A stretch of DNA of 64,000 nt, from contig JBANAY010000004.1 of the NCBI GenBank assembly GCA_037952775.1, positions 11,408,001-11,472,000 of the forward strand. Reading direction: 5' to 3'. Positions 58,903 through 64,000 of the stretch are shown piece after piece. This DNA is from Clonostachys chloroleuca. Taxonomy: Eukaryota > Ascomycota > Sordariomycetes > Hypocreales > Bionectriaceae. The notes beneath the pieces were generated by a model that saw only the letters and a program-made list of their open reading frames with translations, did no database searches and had not been told where the DNA came from. The number at the start of each line of letters is the position of its first letter. The stretch's first letter is position 1. Made by a program: the position numbers and the translations under genes.

Positions 58903-60305
58903 TCTTGTTGTAGTATGGGCTCAAGAAGCAATGTAACACAATTGGAGGTATGAGAGCAAGCCACAGTGTACGCTGGTGATTGAACGAGATAATTATGTTT
59001 GATTTGCATGCTTGGATATTGATGGGATCCCTCGAATATATAGCAATGAGGCTGCCCATCTTGAGAGCATCACTTGGTGATGGCATCAATCACAATCAAT
59101 GTTTGCGCCCGGCGCAGATGTGTCCGCACTCGTGTGCGGCGCGGGCAATGCAACCAAGCACATAGCACAAGCGAGAGCAGCTGCCGTGTGCACATGCGGA
59201 TTCAGGAACAGCCCGTGTTTCAGATCTCCCATACCGGTTCTTCTCTTGCTTGGCCTCTTCTGCATCTCACTAACGACGCGTGTCCGCTCCGGCGATGCTG
59301 CTGCTGCACTTCTGCTTACATGTACCTGTGTTCGTATCAAGCGAGGGACGTAGAACTGTCGCCAGGGGCCATTGGACCCTGCGGGATTCCAATATAGCGT
59401 CATCTTCGGGCGACTTGGCTCTGGTCCGAGACCCCTGGCGGGCCAAGGAGCCAATTGCGAGGCCGTGGATGGCCCTGGTTCGTTGCCCGGCACTCCTTGC
59501 ATTGAGTATTACCACCAATAGCCTGAGTGCCAGTCTGACGGGTGCGTCTGTATGTGTATGTGCATGAGACGCAAGATTGTCGAGTGTCAATGGCTGCCTA
59601 AAGCCTCCCGGAGGCACCCACCATGCATATGTTGGCAAATACGACGTCACGCCAGAGCTGCGACTGGACGCCAAGTTCCTAAGATGGCCTGCCTCACCTA
59701 TTTATTAATAACAGCCTTTTTGGTGTGGTAGGACACACCGGGACTTGAGCTGTCTGCCAATCCACTTCGTATTAATCATCGCGTGTGTCCCAGGCCTTTG
59801 GTTGATTAGGCCCCGGCAAGCTCGATTAGGACCCTGCGGCATGTTAATTATAGGCTGCCCTGGCTATCTGTGCCATTGACTTGCCATTGACTTGATGGTC
59901 ATCATGCACAGCTGCAGGTTCATGACGTACGCTGGTAAGCCAGCCAGTCAGCCCTGGCTTACTCTTCCCTTGGCCGCCTCACCAACAGCCACCAACAGCT
60001 ACCAACGGCCAGATAAGTGTCTAAACCAGGGGGAGATGAGAGCTGAACCGCCGATGCTTCCCCAAACGAGTCTAGCTCGCACATCCGGGCACTCTTCTTC
60101 CCCAGAGACGGCATCTTCTGGCGTGGAGGTCCCAGACTGTGGTGAGCACGATGGTGCGCACGAAACGAGAGACGCCTTATGTGGTGTGCTCTAGGCATCA
60201 TCCATTGAGCTCTGCTCTGCCATTCTCTTTCTGCATTCCTGAAATCCAAGGTCGTCGTCTTTGTATTGCCAATTCACATGCCCGGAAATAAGCGTCTCCC
60301 GCACA

Positions 60306-63161
60306 ATGGAGAGCCATCACCACTCCCCCCACAGAGACCGTGTCGGCTGGCACATGCTGCCCCATGAGTTCGTCAACGACACATTCTTCGACCACAAGCC
60401 CGCCTGGCAGTGCCGCCTCGACAAGGACCATCTCGCTCCTCCCGACAGCTCGTCGGAGCTCACCCGCAATGGATCCATCAGGTCGACCGCGAGCCTCGAC
60501 AGCTGCGACTCGGGGTACAGCACCATCCCGCCGCTATCCCCCGTCGGCGACCTGATCCAGCCGTCATGGACCTTCGGTCTCCTCCTGGAAGACGACGAGC
60601 ATGGCGAGCAGCTGCGTGCGACCTCGCCGGCCTTTGACTCCTGCAGCGTGACCACCGAGGTTGCCCCCGGCCACATGGAGAAGCCCAGGTTGGAGCGCCG
60701 GCCGCACACCAAGATTCGCAGGGGGTGCTCCAACTGCAAGACCAGACATGTCAAGGCAGGTGTTCCTCCACTCCATATCACATATAAGATTCACGGGATT
60801 GGCTGACAGTCGGGAGAAAATAGTGTCAAGAAACGCAGCCATCGTGTGGAAATTGCGTCAAGAGGGGGTAAAGTGCGAGTATCCTTCTCTCCCTCGCATC
60901 GTTCGCCAAGAGAGCGGCTTGTCGAGTCTGATCGCCCCGACCGAGTGCTCGGAACCTGGTAGTTCGTTTACAGTTGCCTCCGCGCAGTCTCTGGACAGCG
61001 GAATTGAGATCAACGACCTGGTCGGGGAGTGGGAGTCGTTCGTCCAGGACCATTTCCCTGAAGACTGCCAAGAGCCTGGTGATGAGAGAAATAATTTCCG
61101 GTCGTCTATCACTTCACGATCACCTGTCGGACCCCTCGACCATGACGCCGAGAACGAACAGCATGATCAAGAGATCCACGAACCTTCGACCAATAGCCAG
61201 GTAGAGGCTTCCGCAGAGCCTACCCTTCCTCCTCCAGTCCCCGAAGATCTAGAAAATGATGTTTTTGATGCTCGGCTTCCTGACACGGACGCTTATGTAG
61301 AGTCTATGCAGGAGCTGCGCAGCATCATGGCCACCGTAGACCCTTGCTCATCAGGCGAGTCTTCGCTCGTCTCAACACGCGTCCCCTCGCCCTGGCAGGA
61401 AGCGGCCAATCTCGTCATGAGTGAGCAGCACAGGATCAACGAGCACCTCTCCAGATCCTTGGAATGGATCCTCAGCAGGAACGAAGACGACGATGAGTCT
61501 GCCCCCGAGTCGAATCCAGAGTCGTCGCCCAGCTCGGCCCCAGACGTCCCATCCTCACTGCCACTCTTGGCTGATTTATCCGCGGACGGTGGGAAGAAAC
61601 GTGTGCTTGATACGCTCAATGTCCATGTATCCGAAGGCCACTCCCAGAATTCAAAGAGGCGGAAAACTACCGTCTGCCCAACAAACGACTTCGCGGTTGA
61701 TGAGTCTGCCCCGTCCGATGATCCCGGCTCATCGTCTTCTCATCAAGCTTCCAGCCAGTCCTCCTCCATTAACAGGACATCATCCAGGCGTAATACAGGT
61801 TCGAGCCGAACGCGACGCACCAGCAACGAAGGCCCCGGTCGCAGTGACGAGGACGATGCGAATAACCGACCGCCGCCGCCAGGGCAACCAATATCACCGC
61901 CATATGATTCCCTACGTCAGTCCAAGCGGCCGAGGTATGCCTGCCCGTACAACAAATGGGATCCCATCGGGTGTCAGCTATGCTGCATGCCCAGCCGGAA
62001 GAACCCAGAGGGAGGGGCAGAGGGTTTCTCAAGGGTCAAGTAAGTCCAAAAGGAAATACGCAAAGTTTTCGATAGAGTTTCCAACTAAATCGTTTTCCAA
62101 GATCCCACATCTTCCGAAACCATGACATCACGGTACGATGCCAGAAGTGCTGGGCCTCGTTTCCCACCAAGTCGGAGACCCTCGATGACCATGTCCGCAA
62201 GAACGGGTGCATGCGCAAGGCATCGCCGACCAAGTACTGGATGACTGAGGACCAGCGGCGGCAGGTACGCGGCCAGCGCTTCGTCAGCGGCGGAGAGGAG
62301 AACTGGTATCACCTGTTCCGGATTCTCCTCCCCGAGGCGCAGTTGCAGGATGAGCTTGGAAGCTACCTGTTCACCCCTTGTACGTGCCATCGAGAGGCGC
62401 CTGCACATTCCCTCCGTCACTAACGGTATCTGTAGACTATGTGCCTCTCTCAGGGAGCAGGACACCGTCGAACTTGTCTGGCCCTGCGTCTCAGGTAGCC
62501 GGTATCCCACTTCCAATGTCGGGGATGCAGACGCCCAGTGGCCATGGGTTCAACAATGCTTCTCTGTAGGTGATACCTGCTCTTATTTTTCTTCACGTCT
62601 CTAACTTTTTCGACGACATAGTTCACATCTACCCAACGTGCTCCCAATGGGAGACCTGCCCACAGTCCTAGACGACACATGGTCCCAGATCCCTGCATAC
62701 ATGTACGACGCCGACGTCGCCGTCATCGACGACCCTCACATCCCACCACCCAGCCAGCCCAACGAGGACGTCAGCACCTCCTCAATAGACCTCTACCCAA
62801 CCCCCGCACCCGACGACACTCGGACGAGTCCGGCGAGTCCGGCTCGGGCCACGTCTTCGGCCACCACAGCAGGACCAGCAGCGGCAACGAGAGCAGGCGG
62901 TCGGCCGTGCAGACGCCGCCGCAGGATGCGTCCTCTGCATTTCTCCGGCTGGACAATGAGCGGCTGCGGCGGAGCGTGACTCAGGTGCGCGGAGAGAGGG
63001 ATGACATGCGGCGGCGGATGGAGGCGGCGAATGGCCGGATCGACTGTCTGGATCAGCTGCTCGAGGAAGCGCTGTACGAGGAGGGGAAGTCGTCCAAGCT
63101 GTGCTCGAAGCTGTTTGAGCTGAGTAAGATGCTTGTGGACCTGAGGAAGGAGTTGGGTTAG
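60306..63161 (+). CDS. Zn2Cys6 / C2H2-like / coiled-coil transcription regulator (two one-base frame breaks)
   Basis: Predicted nuclear regulator. Five exons: 60306-60755, 60824-62039, 62102-62379, 62436-62565 and 62622-63161; introns of 68, 62, 56 and 56 bp. Intron 1 has a GC donor (AAG|GCAGGT) and splits the zinc cluster. RRGCSNCKTRHVK (to residue 150) joins CQETQPSCGNCVKRG, the Zn2Cys6 pattern. One base is missing in the G5 run 60864-60868, since without it TAA follows. The frame then continues (VKCEYPSL) through an acidic Ser-rich region to a C2H2-like pair: CPYNKWDPIGCQLCC, SHIFRNHD and CQKCWASFPTKSETLDDHVRKNGC. A second missing base, best placed in the C5 run 62801-62805, leads to the terminal coiled coil (FLRLDNERLRRSV, LDQLLEEALYEE). 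With both bases added, the exons give exactly 871 codons plus stop. Target unknown. Confidence 0.82.
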
Positions 63162-63761
63162 ATCTTGCATGATTAATATGGTCGAGTAGCCTTCATGAGC
63201 TGGACTCTGTGATTGCTGCTAGGTTCTTAGGTAAATTAATGATAATGTCCCATCTTTGACTCTGGTAGTCGAACTAAAATTCTCTAACTTGTGGCGCCTG
63301 ATAAGCATATGGTTGATCTATGCCATCCAAAGGCGCTGCCTCGTACCACCTAAGGTTTTTTCCTGCCGACCGAGTATCACTTGGGAGGGGAAGCTCACCA
63401 TGATCTTGACTCCACTGAGGCCCTGGGGCAAGATACTTGGAAGTCATTGAGTGCATCTCATGTTTTTATGCAATGTAGGTAGCGGCATGAGTTTATTTAA
63501 GTCATAGAGATCATCGCTAGTTAACCTAGTCCTCCACACTTTTCGTTCTTTATGCTGACTGGAGGAAGTAAAAAAAAAAAAATCGTACTGCTTGCGCCTG
63601 CAACTGCCTGAACCAGCAATCCCTTCACGGGCTGGTGCGTGAAATAGTTTATCAGAAACCTCAAAAAATGGTAGCTGGGCGAGTGCAGTGGTCGGCTGCT
63701 TGTCGACAAGCGACACCGCCATCATTCCAGCCTTTGCCCAACCAGACCCAAAAGACATCCC
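63162..63761. other. Intergenic, convergent 3' flanks
   Basis: No gene supported. An A-rich run lies at 63568-63581. The interval sits between the regulator gene and the partial gene at the right edge. Confidence 0.45.
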
Positions 63762-64000
63762 TTATACCAGTAGCACACTACAGAGATGTTAGCATAAATA
63801 AACATTTCTTGTAGAAACTAGGGAGGACTCACGCATTGACAGTTCCGTCATTCTCGGGATTATCTAGAATAGCGGTCAGCACGACAACGTCAACGAGTAT
63901 CGGGAAGAAAGTGACAACATACTAGTAATCTGGGCGTAGCGACCAAACACAACCTTTCCAGAAGTAGTCGTCATGCCCAATTCGCTTGTGTTGACCTCGA
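63762..64000 (-). CDS. C-terminal end of an unrecognised gene, cut by the window edge
   Basis: Three minus-strand segments with good splice signals join in frame: 64000-63923 (donor GTATGT), 63863-63833 (acceptor TTCTAG, donor GTGAGT) and 63777-63762 (acceptor CTGTAG, then stop TAA). The protein ends in KVVFGRYAQIT, NNPENDGTVNAVLLV. The first segment is open through the window edge, so the start lies outside. I do not recognise the family. A 31-base middle exon is short but plausible for this organism. Confidence 0.45.

Larger units (their letters stand above)
58398..60305. other. 1.9-kb intergenic with microsatellite-like tracts
   Basis: A (TA)n tract at 58520-58535 and a TG-rich tract at 58848-58902 are the only structured features. 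Open frames here are short and unrecognised. The right end is the promoter of the large regulator gene. Confidence 0.5.

Overview
The window is nuclear DNA of a filamentous ascomycete (Pezizomycotina, most likely a Sordariomycete). Genes are interrupted by 52-89 bp introns with GTRNGT-type donors, CTAAC/CTGAC branch sites and YAG acceptors. The gene families also fit: a DUF3425-type bZIP protein, a Zn2Cys6 regulator, a 2EXR protein, a GPI-type fasciclin protein, GT32 glycosyltransferases and an UNC93-like transporter. Exon structures were worked out by hand from reading frames and splice signals. No rRNA, CRISPR array or intact transposon was seen.

Layout. 2.5-8.4 kb is a housekeeping block: sterol C24-methyltransferase (erg6, -), an intron-containing tRNA-Gly(GCC) (+), a two-domain fasciclin protein (-) and cyclin H (-). 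9.3-15.8 kb holds two divergently oriented paralogous GT32 glycosyltransferases that share one intron position and are separated by 3.9 kb without genes. A BAR-domain protein (-) lies at 19.3-20.7 kb. 23.8-33.1 kb holds a head-to-head pair: a protein resembling the RAI1/DXO decapping-nuclease family (often auto-named geranylgeranyl pyrophosphate synthetase) and a 2,282-residue protein joining a ZNFX1/UPF1-like SF1 helicase, a Cys-rich zinc-binding segment and three CbbX-type AAA+ ATPase domains. An aquaporin (-), a small secreted Cys-rich protein (+) and a 2EXR protein (-) follow in a gene-poor stretch to 44.4 kb.

46.2-56.4 kb looks like a tailoring-type gene cluster without a backbone enzyme: two FAD-dependent monooxygenases, an UNC93-like MFS protein, a SAM methyltransferase and a decayed S9 peptidase. 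Its promoters share a (T/C)CGGAGA motif and its gene ends share a short repeat. A DUF3425 bZIP protein (57.3 kb) and a large Zn2Cys6/C2H2-like/coiled-coil regulator (60.3 kb) follow. A partial gene enters from the right edge.

How the genes may work together. The helicase-AAA protein and the decapping-like protein plausibly form an RNA surveillance or defence module (inference). The monooxygenases, methyltransferase and transporter plausibly act on one small molecule. Several otherwise well-conserved genes (cyclin H, one monooxygenase, the secreted protein and the Zn2Cys6 regulator, twice) are broken by a single base at a G/C homopolymer. That pattern points to consensus errors more than to real pseudogenes. 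The S9 peptidase, by contrast, also carries in-frame stops and looks truly decayed.
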